From assembly GCA_023392185.1 (NCBI GenBank), contig JAEVZP010000089.1:1-7520 (forward strand): DNA of 7,520 nucleotides, in the 5' to 3' direction. Below the pieces are notes generated by a model. It saw nothing but the letters and a program-made list of their open reading frames with translations, was not told where the DNA came from and made no database searches. This document shows, in pieces, positions 1 through 6,253 of the stretch. Made by a program: the position numbers and the translations under genes. Each line of letters starts with the position of its first letter. Positions within the stretch are counted from its first letter, which is position 1. Origin of the DNA: Bacteroidota bacterium. GTDB taxonomy: Bacteria; Bacteroidota; Bacteroidia; Chitinophagales; Chitinophagaceae.

Positions 1-32
1 GTGAGGCGGCGTTTGAGGACTGCGAAAAAAAA

Positions 33-94
33 TCCTTCTAAAAGAATGCCAGTGCAAGAATGAAAACGTTTTTGACGCGATGTTTTAAAACATC
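33..94 (-). terminator. Possible weak termination region downstream of the hydrolase gene
   Basis: Fifteen bases past the hydrolase stop lies a perfect 16-bp palindrome, GATGTTTTAAAACATC (79-94), which can form a six-pair stem with a TTAA loop. It has no T-run after it on the minus strand. A second small palindrome, AAAACGTTTT, is at 63-72. Further on, a short TTCT/AGAA stem (about 36-46) leads on the minus strand into eight T residues (plus-strand A8 at 25-32). Either could stop transcription of the hydrolase gene, but neither is a classical GC-rich terminator. No gene is visible in 1-109. Confidence 0.3.
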
Positions 95-109
95 CTGTTC
101 TGGGAGCAA

Positions 110-979
110 CTATCTCATAAAAGATTCAATCGATTCGTTCACTTCGGTGGCGCTTTCCCAATGCACAAAATGGCCCGCACGGGGGAAAATCCGGTATTGG
201 GCATCCGGCATTACCCTTTGAGCGGCTTCGGAAAGCTGCCGCACGGCAAGCTGTGGATGCCAGAGCCGGTTGGGAATCAGCGCATCCTGCTCTCCAAAAA
301 GGATCAGGGTGGGCTGCCTTACTTCCGGAAGCCGGTTCCAGACGGGGTGTTGAAACATGCTGCTGATACACTGGGTCAGCATCTTGCGATACGCAAAATC
401 CCCGTGGCGGTGGTAGTCTTCGAGACAGACTTCCAGAAGCCGGCGGCTCGCCTTGGGCATCCGGTAAAAGGCCTGCTCATAAAACTGCCGCATCGAGTCT
501 TCGGGGCGCTGATAAAAATCGGCAAAAAAGAAAGCCGTGTGTGCAGTGGCTTGTTCCCAAACAGAGAACTGCTCCAGACCGGCCGGGGCCACCAGAACCA
601 GCTTTTGAATAGCCGCCGGTGCTTCGAGGGCCGCTACCAGCGCAATTTGGGCGCCCATGCTATGACCGGCGAGGGTTACGTTTTGGAGATTTCTCTGCCC
701 GATAAAATGTAAGATGCACTGGGCGAAATACGGCAGGCTGTAGTCGCCGGAAGGGCTGTTGCGGGACAATCCATTGCCGGGCAGGTCTACGGCAATGCAG
801 CGGTAGCGTTGGGCGAGCGCGTCGAAGTTGTTGTGCCAGCCCAGCAGGTTGCCGCTGAGGCCGTGTAAGAAAATAAGGGTTTGATTTCCGGAACCTTTTT
901 CGATATAAGCGATTTCAGAACCGTCGTTGAGCTTTTGTTTTTGAACCGGATAAGGGTAAAATGCTTCTGTAACTGTCAT
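110..979 (-). CDS. Alpha/beta-fold hydrolase of unknown substrate
   Basis: A 289-residue cytoplasmic alpha/beta hydrolase with no signal peptide. The full catalytic layout is visible: the oxyanion-hole HG in FLHGLSG (residues 37-43), the nucleophile elbow GHSMG with Ser107, the acid Asp232 in GEQDALIP, and His270 in AGHFVH. A helical cap lies at about residues 135-215. Length and order fit the broad esterase/C-C hydrolase/haloperoxidase-like group; the sequence does not reveal the substrate. I chose the ATG at 979. A GTG at 1018 extends the frame by 13 residues (Gly/Pro/Ser-rich) but lies upstream of the probable -7 box. The next gene upstream on this strand is phaC, but a strong terminator lies between, so this gene is probably transcribed on its own. 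A role in PHA turnover could be imagined from the neighbour, but nothing in the protein supports it. Confidence 0.9.
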   Translation of the reverse strand: MTVTEAFYPYPVQKQKLNDGSEIAYIEKGSGNQTLIFLHGLSGNLLGWHNNFDALAQRYRCIAVDLPGNGLSRNSPSGDYSLPYFAQCILHFIGQRNLQNVTLAGHSMGAQIALVAALEAPAAIQKLVLVAPAGLEQFSVWEQATAHTAFFFADFYQRPEDSMRQFYEQAFYRMPKASRRLLEVCLEDYHRHGDFAYRKMLTQCISSMFQHPVWNRLPEVRQPTLILFGEQDALIPNRLWHPQLAVRQLSEAAQRVMPDAQYRIFPRAGHFVHWESATEVNESIESFMR

Positions 980-988
980 AAGGGAAGG

Positions 989-996
989 CGAAGGTA
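989..996 (-). promoter_or_regulatory. Possible degenerate -7 box of the hydrolase gene
   Basis: The minus strand reads TACCTTCG, one mismatch from the Bacteroidota -7 consensus TAnnTTTG, ending 9 nt before the ATG at 979. A GTG (1018-1016) stands 19 nt upstream where a TTG -33 element would be expected. The placement resembles the better boxes before trpS, recF and the transporter gene, but both hexamer-like parts are imperfect. Confidence 0.3.
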
Positions 997-1028
997 GACT
1001 ACCGGGCCAAGGGCCCACAGTCTAACCT
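992..1028. promoter_or_regulatory. Imperfect dyad over the hydrolase promoter (candidate operator)
   Basis: Nested inverted repeats centred near 1010: AGG-TAGACT (992-1000) pairs with AGTCTA-A-CCT (1019-1028) with one bulged base, and inside it GGGCC (1004-1008) pairs with GGCCC (1012-1016) around AAG. The dyad covers the left part of the possible -7 box (989-996) and the spacer towards -33, a position where a repressor could act. It would lie at or upstream of the predicted transcription start, so an operator is likelier than an RNA leader hairpin. No known binding consensus is recognised. Confidence 0.35.
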
Positions 1029-1091
1029 GTAAGGTAGGTTGTCGATTTTGATAGCAGGATGCGGGGGAGTGCCGCAGGCACACAAAAACCC

Positions 1092-1109
1092 AAATTTTCC
1101 GGAAAATTT
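1092..1109. repeat. 18-bp perfect palindrome around TTCCGGAA
   Basis: AAATTTTCCGGAAAATTT reads the same on both strands. It lies in the 980-1180 intergenic region, about 110 bp upstream of the hydrolase ATG and downstream of the phaC terminator. Its centre is one of twelve TTCCGGAA octamers in the window, and it has the longest symmetric flanks of the twelve. It has no unpaired loop and no T-run, so a terminator role is unlikely. Confidence 0.8.
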
Positions 1110-1180
1110 CTCCATGGATGTCTGTGCCTATCACTGTGGCCTCTGTTTCACTGATGCTTCTGTAAATATTCCTTCAGGAT

Positions 1181-1218
1181 AAAAAAAAGAGAGCGCGTCC
1201 ATTGGATGCGCTCTCTTT
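1181..1218 (-). terminator. Rho-independent terminator after phaC
   Basis: Read on the minus strand, an uninterrupted stem of up to 15 pairs (plus-strand arms 1186-1200 and 1204-1218, one G-T wobble) closes a 3-nt loop at 1201-1203. The core GAGAGCGC/GCGCTCTC is GC-rich. It is followed by a run of eight T residues (plus-strand A8 at 1181-1188, partly shared with the stem base). It starts about 22 bp past the phaC stop codon and is the clearest terminator in the window, separating the transporter-phaC unit from the hydrolase gene. Confidence 0.92.
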
Positions 1219-1239
1219 AAAAAACATTCCAGCAAAAAA

Positions 1240-2304
1240 TCAGCAACGTTTAATTACCCACTTGGCAACGCTCGGGGCCAGTTCTTTCTGGCTTTTGCCG
1301 CCCACGAAAACGCCGATGTGGCCGCCGGGGAAGGCATATTCCTGTTTGTCTTTAGAGCCGATTTTATCCATTACGGCCAAAGAGCTTTCGTTTGGAATGA
1401 TATTGTCTTCGGTGGCGTACACATTCAGGTACGGCATCGTTACGTTTTTCAAATCCACTTTCCGGCCGCCCAGCTCAAATTCACCTTTGATCAGCAGGTT
1501 GTCGCGGAACAGGTCTTTGATGTATTTACGGTACATCTCGCCTGTAATGGCCGGCAGGTCGCTTTTCCAGTGTTCCATGCGCAGGAAGTTCAGCATTTTC
1601 TCTTTATCGTCCAGCGAATCCATTACGCCCATGTATTTGCTGATGTTCATGCTCGGTTTCAGCATGCCAAAGGCAGAGTCGATCATCTCGCCCGGCACGG
1701 TGCCCATGCTGTCCACCATTGCGTCCACGTCGATGTATTTAGTCCACTTAAACAGCATGCACTTGTCGCCCTGCTCAAAGTCGAACGGCGCTACATAAGT
1801 CGTCAGCGTTTTGAGCTTTTGGGGATACAAAGCCGCGTAAATCATGGAGTAGGTTCCGGCCTGGCAGATCCCCATTTTGTGAATAGAAGGTACTCCATGC
1901 TTGCGACGCAGAAAATCCACCGCGTCGTTCATGTAGCCGTCGATGTAATCCTCCATCGTCAGGTAGCGATCAGCGCGGGTGGGGTAGCCCCAGTCCATAA
2001 TATAAATATCCAGCCCTTCCATCAGAAGGCGGCGCATCAGCGAGCGGTCGGGTTGCAGGTCCAGCACGTCGTGGCGGTTCAGCATCGCAAACGACACCAG
2101 CACCGGCGTGGCGCATTTTACGGGCGCAGCACCTTCGGGGCGCTGATAATGATAGATTTTTACTTTGTCGCGCTGCCACACAAGGTCTTTCGGCGTCACG
2201 GCCACGTCCACATCGTCAATTTCCTGAAGGGTTTCATAGCCTTTCATCAGCTTTTCGGTGGTGCGGCTCATTTCTTCAAAAAGCGCGGAAGGGTTCAGAT
2301 TCAT
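1240..2304 (-). CDS. phaC: Class III-type poly(3-hydroxyalkanoate) synthase, PhaC subunit
   Basis: A 354-residue PHA synthase, which polymerises hydroxyacyl-CoA (typically 3-hydroxybutyryl-CoA) into storage polyester at the granule surface. The nucleophile box is GICQAG with Cys147, a cysteine in place of the serine of lipases, as in PHA synthases. The other triad residues are Asp300 (YATEDNIIP) and His329 (PGGHIG). This Cys/Asp/His spacing equals that of the Allochromatium vinosum class III enzyme as I recall it (149/302/331), shifted by two. The motifs LQPDRS, YIMDWGYP and DRYLTMEDYI also fit. At about 355 residues it has the length of class III/IV PhaC, not the roughly 560-residue class I/II enzymes. 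I chose the ATG at 2304; a TTG at 2340 extends it but begins inside the gap to the upstream gene. The transporter gene ends 45 bp upstream on the same strand, so the two are probably co-transcribed and end at the 1181-1218 terminator. Class III enzymes need PhaE and class IV PhaR; neither is in the window. Confidence 0.93.
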   Translation of the reverse strand: MNLNPSALFEEMSRTTEKLMKGYETLQEIDDVDVAVTPKDLVWQRDKVKIYHYQRPEGAAPVKCATPVLVSFAMLNRHDVLDLQPDRSLMRRLLMEGLDIYIMDWGYPTRADRYLTMEDYIDGYMNDAVDFLRRKHGVPSIHKMGICQAGTYSMIYAALYPQKLKTLTTYVAPFDFEQGDKCMLFKWTKYIDVDAMVDSMGTVPGEMIDSAFGMLKPSMNISKYMGVMDSLDDKEKMLNFLRMEHWKSDLPAITGEMYRKYIKDLFRDNLLIKGEFELGGRKVDLKNVTMPYLNVYATEDNIIPNESSLAVMDKIGSKDKQEYAFPGGHIGVFVGGKSQKELAPSVAKWVIKRC

Positions 2305-2349
2305 AGGTATTACTTTGGGTAGAAAAATGCAGAGCTGCAAAGTTCGGAA

Positions 2350-4233
2350 TTATCGGGCAATAAATATAGGAATCGCGATTTTATGTCGGACGGCATCAAT
2401 CGTTTCGCCCAGAAGCAGATCGCTGAGGCCCCGGTGACCGTGGGAGCCTACCACCAACAGGTTGATGGATTCTTCGCCAACGATCCGGGCGATTTCGGAA
2501 GCGCGGTTGTGATAGCCCAGCCGGTAGGAAGTCTTAAAGCCACGCTGAGCCAGCAGGTCTGCATATGCCCGCAGCCGGTCTTCGTCATGATGTGATTCCG
2601 CATCGGCAGTTGCAGCGCCTTTGATTTGCGCACCGGCGGTTTCTATCACGTGGATGAGGCAGATGTGGCCTCCGGCTTCCGTCAGGCGTACAGCGGCCTC
2701 CAGCGACTCTTTGTCGTGCTGGGTGAAATCCACCGCCACGCCTACGCGCCCGTAGCCCTTGCTGCCGGTATCTTCCCAGGAGAAGGGAACCACCCGGTGT
2801 ACATCTTCTGCCGGTCCGGAAACCGCTTTCTTTTTCCGGAAAATGGGCAGGAAAATCGCAATGGCGAGCAGCACGGCAAGTCCGGCTTCCGCCAAAAGCG
2901 CGAGGACGTCTACGGTAAGACTGCCCGCTTCCCGCCATTCCAGCGCCGTATCGTGCACCAGCTTGAGGTTGAGGAAAATAATGACCGTTGCTACCGTCCA
3001 CGACCCGATTTTGGTAATCGTGTTGATGGTAAAAACGCCCATGCGCTGCCGGTCGCTGACGAAGTGAATCAGCGGCACCACGGCAAAAGCCAACTGCATC
3101 GAAAGCAGCACCTGCGAGAAAATCAACAGGTCGTCAATCCGGCTTTCGCCGCTGATGAGAATGACCAAAACCGCCGGAACAATCGCCAGCAACCGCGTAA
3201 TCAAGCGCCGCGCCCAAGGGTTGATGCGCAGCCGCAGATAGCCTTCCATAATGATTTGCCCGGCCAGCGTTCCGGTAATGGTAGAACTTTGTCCGGCGGC
3301 AATCAACGCGATGGCAAACAGATGCGAAGCCCATTGGCTGCCCAGCATCGGGGCCAGCAGCTCGTGGGCTTCGTGGAGCGTAGCCACTTCGGTTTTTCCG
3401 GAATTGTGGAAGGTGGATGCAGCCAGAATGAGAATGGCTGCATTCACGAAAAAAGCGGCGTTCAGGGCAATGGTGCTGTCAATATTGTTGAACCGAATCG
3501 CCCGGCGGATGGATTTTTCATCGGAGCCGACTTTCCGGGTTTGCACCAGCGCCGAGTGGAGATACAGATTGTGGGGCATCACCGTGGCGCCAATCATGCC
3601 GATGGCAATATAAAGCGCAGTGGAGTTGGGCAGGGAAGGCGAAAACCCTTTGGCTACTTCGGCCCATTCGGGTTGGGCGAGAAACAATTCCAGTCCAAAA
3701 CAAAGCCCGATAATAGCCACCAGCGCAATGATAAAAGCTTCCATTTTCCGGATGCCGAGCTTGTGGAGATACAGGAGCAAAAGGGTATCCAGCACGGTGA
3801 TGACCACACCCCAGAGCAGCGGAATACCCAGCAGCAACTCCAGCCCAATGGCCATACCGAGGACTTCCGCGAGGTCGGTGGCCGCAATGGCGATTTCGGC
3901 CAGCAGGTAAAAAATAAAATTGACTTTTTTGGGATAAATCTCCCGGTTGCACTGTGCCAGATCGCGCTTGCGCACCACACCCAGCCGCGCCGAAAGGCTT
4001 TGCAGCAAAAGCGCCATGATATTACTCATGAGCAAGACCCAAATCAGCTTGTAGCCAAATTGGGAGCCGCCGGCCAGATCGGTGGCCCAGTTTCCGGGAT
4101 CCATATAACCCACCGAAACCAGATACGCCGGTCCTAAAAAAGCGAAGAAACGCCGCCATAAAGGGCCACGCTTTCGGGTATCTACCGATTCATGGACCTC
4201 GGAAAGCGAAGCATCAGAAGAATCTCTTTGCAT
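2350..4233 (-). CDS. mntH: Nramp-family divalent metal transporter fused to a C-terminal UspA domain
   Basis: A 627-residue inner-membrane protein. Residues about 25-475 are an Nramp transporter (proton-coupled Mn2+/Fe2+ import) with 11-12 hydrophobic segments. Metal-site residues are visible: DPGN in TM1 (Asp45, Asn48) and MPHN in TM6 (Met219). After a basic stretch (RKKK) and a linker, residues about 496-627 form a universal stress protein domain. It opens with GVAVDF and has the nucleotide-binding pattern G596-x2-G599-x9-G609, here followed by Glu-Thr, not Ser/Thr directly. A His/Asp/Glu cluster (HHDED, 548-552) lies in the Usp linker. Ordinary MntH is about 400-450 residues; the extra length is the Usp domain. 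No frameshift is needed, so it is a true fusion. I chose the ATG at 4233, 5 nt after a TATTTTTG box; a TTG at 4278 would start upstream of that box. Mn versus Fe preference cannot be read from sequence. phaC follows after 45 bp. Confidence 0.93.
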   Translation of the reverse strand: MQRDSSDASLSEVHESVDTRKRGPLWRRFFAFLGPAYLVSVGYMDPGNWATDLAGGSQFGYKLIWVLLMSNIMALLLQSLSARLGVVRKRDLAQCNREIYPKKVNFIFYLLAEIAIAATDLAEVLGMAIGLELLLGIPLLWGVVITVLDTLLLLYLHKLGIRKMEAFIIALVAIIGLCFGLELFLAQPEWAEVAKGFSPSLPNSTALYIAIGMIGATVMPHNLYLHSALVQTRKVGSDEKSIRRAIRFNNIDSTIALNAAFFVNAAILILAASTFHNSGKTEVATLHEAHELLAPMLGSQWASHLFAIALIAAGQSSTITGTLAGQIIMEGYLRLRINPWARRLITRLLAIVPAVLVILISGESRIDDLLIFSQVLLSMQLAFAVVPLIHFVSDRQRMGVFTINTITKIGSWTVATVIIFLNLKLVHDTALEWREAGSLTVDVLALLAEAGLAVLLAIAIFLPIFRKKKAVSGPAEDVHRVVPFSWEDTGSKGYGRVGVAVDFTQHDKESLEAAVRLTEAGGHICLIHVIETAGAQIKGAATADAESHHDEDRLRAYADLLAQRGFKTSYRLGYHNRASEIARIVGEESINLLVVGSHGHRGLSDLLLGETIDAVRHKIAIPIFIAR

Positions 4234-4238
4234 CGGGA

Positions 4239-4246
4239 CAAAAATA
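4239..4246 (-). promoter_or_regulatory. -7 box of the mntH-phaC unit
   Basis: The minus strand reads TATTTTTG, a full match to the Bacteroidota -7 element TAnnTTTG, ending 5 nt before the ATG at 4233. I see no good TTG -33 element at 17-21 nt spacing. If active, transcription would start at or within a few bases of the ATG, giving a leaderless or nearly leaderless mRNA and excluding the upstream TTG start at 4278. Confidence 0.6.
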
Positions 4247-4247
4247 G

Positions 4248-4261
4248 GAACTTTAAACTTC
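4248..4261. promoter_or_regulatory. Candidate operator upstream of mntH
   Basis: GAACTTTAAACTTC is an imperfect dyad: a TTTAAA centre with GAA/TTC outer arms and one mismatched pair. It lies immediately upstream of the -7 box, between the -7 and -33 positions, a typical repressor site. A metal-responsive regulator (MntR/DtxR or Fur family) would make sense for an Nramp gene, but the sequence does not match a consensus I can name. Confidence 0.25.
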
Positions 4262-4330
4262 GGTGCTCGGTCATACAATTATTGTTCCCAAAAAGAAAAG
4301 GTTTTGGAAGTCCTAACTTTTGGTTGCTTT

Positions 4331-4472
4331 GTAAATGCAGGCATGCCTGCGGGAGAGCGCGACGAAAGCACAGCTTTCGCCGAACGTAGAGGCTTTCTGA
4401 ATCCTCGCGCGGGCGTTCGTCCCGACGACGGGGAACACTCGCGCCAGAAGCGTGAAGTAATGGAGCCTTTTT
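4331..4472. other. Structured GC-rich intergenic element of unknown nature
   Basis: This stretch of the 306-bp divergent mntH/trpS gap is dense in complementary segments. There is a perfect 14-bp palindrome GCAGGCATGCCTGC (4337-4350), then a 7-bp hairpin CGAAAGC/GCTTTCG with loop ACA (4363-4379). Next comes a nested long hairpin: CTT(T)CTG 4393-4399 with CAGAAG 4445-4450, GCGCG 4407-4411 with CGCGC 4440-4444, and GTTC 4415-4418 with GAAC 4433-4436. AGGCT (4390-4394) can instead pair with AGCCT (4464-4468), which runs into T5 (4468-4472). It looks more GC-rich than its immediate AT-rich flanks. It lies upstream of the trpS -7 box, so it is probably not part of the trpS mRNA. It could be a dispersed REP/MITE-like repeat or a small RNA. 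Short open frames cross it on both strands but resemble nothing I know. Confidence 0.4.
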
Positions 4473-4503
4473 ACATGATTCAGCCCATTGGCATATCCGC
4501 ACA

Positions 4504-4532
4504 TTATCAATGAAGCCATTGCGCTACTTTTG
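4504..4532 (+). promoter_or_regulatory. Promoter of trpS
   Basis: TACTTTTG at 4525-4532 matches the Bacteroidota -7 consensus TAnnTTTG exactly. An imperfect -33 element, TTA (4504-4506, consensus TTG), stands 18 nt upstream. The box ends 7 nt before the ATG at 4540, so the mRNA should begin at or just before the start codon. The same eight bases, with the same 7-nt spacing, precede recF. Confidence 0.6.
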
Positions 4533-4539
4533 CCCCCTT

Positions 4540-5535
4540 ATGAAAGAAATCGTCGTCAGCGGCATTCGCTCCACTGGTTTTTTGCACCTTGGAAACTACT
4601 ATGGTGCCATGCGCAACTATACCCGGATGCAGGAAGACTTTGACTGCTTTTTCTTTGTAGCCGACTACCACAGCCTCACCACACATCCGGATCCAAAAGA
4701 CTTGCGTGCCTCGGTGTATCGTGTGGTAGCGGAGAATATTGCCTCGGGCCTGGACCCCGAAAAAGTAACGCTTTACGCGCAAAGCGACGTTCCGGAAACC
4801 ACCGAGTTGTACCTCTTGCTCAACACCCTGGCCTATAAAGGGGAACTGGAAAAAGTGCCTACTTTTAAAGACAAAGTGCGCTCGCAGCCCAACAATGTGA
4901 ACGCCGCGCTGCTGACGTATCCGGTCCTGATGGCCGCCGATATTCTTATCCACAAAGCCACCAAAGTGCCGGTTGGGAAAGACCAGGAACAGCACCTGGA
5001 AATGGCCCGCAACTTTGCCAACCGGTTCAACGGCCGCTATGCCGAAGTGTTTCCCCAACCACACGCCTTTAACTTTGGTGAACAACTGATCAAAGTACCC
5101 GGGCTGGACGGCTCGGCCAAGATGAGTAAAAGCGAAAACGGCGCCGGAACCATTTACCTGGCCGATGCAGACGAGGTGATCCGTAAAAAAATCATGAAGG
5201 CGAAAACGGAGCTTTCTCCTGCGGAAGCCAATATGCCTGTTCCGGAAAGTGTGGCCAATTTGTTTCAACTCTTAGAACTGGTTTCCGGAAAAGAAGCCGT
5301 TGCGCCTTATCAAAAAGCATGGAACGACACCACCATCCGCTTTGGCGATCTGAAAAAAGAGCTGGCCGAGGCGATGATCACCTTTGTGCGTCCCATCCGT
5401 GAAAAAGCTACCGCCTTGCAGGATTCGCCCGAAACGATTCAGAAAATCCTGCGCGCCGGAGCCGAGAAAGCACGTGCTTCTGCGGCTCAGACGCTGGAGG
5501 AAGCCCGACGGGCTGTGGGGATTCGGTATTATTAA
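4540..5535 (+). CDS. trpS: Tryptophan--tRNA ligase
   Basis: A 331-residue class I aminoacyl-tRNA synthetase that charges tRNA-Trp in the cytoplasm, at the usual bacterial length. The HIGH-type motif is HLGN (residues 16-19, in GFLHLGNYYG) and the KMSKS loop is exact at 194-198. VGKDQEQHLE (145-154) and YPVLMAADIL with Asp134, the indole-recognising position in the family, are intact. ADYHSLTTHP is close to the form I recall from Bacteroidota enzymes. A small oddity: the usual PTG before the HLGN motif reads STG (Ser11). I chose the ATG at 4540. An in-frame ATG at 4510 would add MKPLRYFCPL, but those codons overlap the -7 box and are probably not transcribed. The kinase gene follows after 23 bp on the same strand, so the two are likely one operon. 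Confidence 0.96.
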   Translation: MKEIVVSGIRSTGFLHLGNYYGAMRNYTRMQEDFDCFFFVADYHSLTTHPDPKDLRASVYRVVAENIASGLDPEKVTLYAQSDVPETTELYLLLNTLAYKGELEKVPTFKDKVRSQPNNVNAALLTYPVLMAADILIHKATKVPVGKDQEQHLEMARNFANRFNGRYAEVFPQPHAFNFGEQLIKVPGLDGSAKMSKSENGAGTIYLADADEVIRKKIMKAKTELSPAEANMPVPESVANLFQLLELVSGKEAVAPYQKAWNDTTIRFGDLKKELAEAMITFVRPIREKATALQDSPETIQKILRAGAEKARASAAQTLEEARRAVGIRYY

Positions 5536-5558
5536 GAAATTTCCGGAAAAAGACCATC

Positions 5559-6176
5559 ATGAAGCACATCGCTATTGCCGGAAATATTGGTGCCGGAAAA
5601 ACGACCCTGACCGGCCTGCTGGCTCAGCATTTTGACTGGCAGCCCCACTATGAAGACGTAGCCCACAATCCGTATCTCGATGATTTTTACGGTGATATGG
5701 CCCGCTGGTCGTTCAACCTTCAGATTTACTTTTTAAATCACCGCCTGGCGCAGCTGCTCCAAATCCGCAAAAGTGAAGAAACGGTAGTGCAGGACCGGAC
5801 AATTTACGAAGATGCCTGCATTTTTGCGCCCAACCTGCAACGCATGGGTTTGATGCCCGACCGCGATTTCGAAAACTATCAATCGCTTTTTGAGACCGTG
5901 CGGCAGCTCATTCAGCCGCCCGATTTGCTGATTTATCTCAAAGCTTCCGTTCCAAAACTGGTGGATCAAATCCAAAAGCGCGGTCGGGAATATGAAGAAA
6001 ATATCCGGCTGGATTATCTTAAAAAGCTGAACCTGGCCTATGACAGCTGGATTGAAAGCTACACCGAAGGTCCGCTCCTGATTGTGGATGTGGATCACCT
6101 GGATTTTGCCGGCAACGCCGAAAATCTCGCTGAAGTTGTGAACAAGGTAGAAGGGCAACTGAACGGGCTGTTTTAA
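5559..6176 (+). CDS. Deoxynucleoside kinase (dNK/dGK-dAK family)
   Basis: A 205-residue cytoplasmic kinase that phosphorylates deoxynucleosides to their monophosphates in the salvage pathway. The P-loop GNIGAGKT is at residues 8-15. The presumed catalytic acid Glu32 precedes HNPYLDDFY, and WSFNLQIYFL (50-59) carries the base-contacting Gln55. The DR(S/T) motif is DRTIYED (79-85), and a lid region with Arg141/Arg143 reads KRGREYE. Length and motifs match bacterial deoxyadenosine/deoxyguanosine kinases; substrate preference cannot be fixed from sequence. The ATG at 5559 gives an N-terminus that runs straight into the first strand and P-loop, as in the family. It lies 23 bp after trpS, and the gap holds a TTTCCGGAAA palindrome (5540-5549) followed by an A-rich GGAAAAAGA that may help ribosome binding. 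No separate -7 box is seen, so it is probably co-transcribed with trpS. Confidence 0.93.
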   Translation: MKHIAIAGNIGAGKTTLTGLLAQHFDWQPHYEDVAHNPYLDDFYGDMARWSFNLQIYFLNHRLAQLLQIRKSEETVVQDRTIYEDACIFAPNLQRMGLMPDRDFENYQSLFETVRQLIQPPDLLIYLKASVPKLVDQIQKRGREYEENIRLDYLKKLNLAYDSWIESYTEGPLLIVDVDHLDFAGNAENLAEVVNKVEGQLNGLF

Positions 6177-6215
6177 CAGCGATTTCCGGAAATTCCTTGC
6201 CGCTCTGCCTGTTAA

Positions 6216-6241
6216 GGATAGCAGGTCCGCCGCTGCTATCC
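6216..6241. repeat. Intergenic hairpin GGATAGCAG/CTGCTATCC
   Basis: A perfect 9-bp inverted repeat (6216-6224 and 6233-6241) with an 8-nt loop lies 40 bp past the kinase stop, in the convergent gap before the recF stop. There is no T-run on either side. The nine bases GATAGCAGG also occur at 1050-1058 in another intergenic region, without the hairpin. It may help stop transcription or be part of a dispersed palindromic repeat. Confidence 0.55.
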
Positions 6242-6253
6242 GTTGCGCGACGT

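Noticed and set aside
1..109. 3' end of a further gene at the left edge
   Set aside because: No open frame with plausible composition; the stretch is AT-rich with small palindromes.
1318..2322. 334-residue plus-strand open frame antisense to phaC
   Set aside because: His/Val/Phe-rich mirror of the PHA synthase codons; the minus strand carries the catalytic triad.
2626..4137. 503-residue plus-strand open frame antisense to mntH
   Set aside because: Low-complexity Gln/Asn/His/Arg-rich shadow of the transporter gene; the other strand has clear Nramp and Usp motifs.
4351..4420. tRNA-like look of the GC-rich stretch (GAGAGCGC, then TCTGAATCC)
   Set aside because: No acceptor stem, no proper T-arm (GGTTCGAATCC type) and no anticodon arm of correct geometry.
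4182..4502. 106-residue minus-strand open frame overlapping the mntH start
   Set aside because: It overlaps the 5' end of mntH in another frame, has a composition typical of a shadow frame, and covers the structured element; no recognisable domain.
4234..4539. T-box or tryptophan attenuator ahead of trpS
   Set aside because: No T-box sequence or run of Trp codons seen, and the -7 box 7 nt before the ATG leaves no room for an RNA leader.
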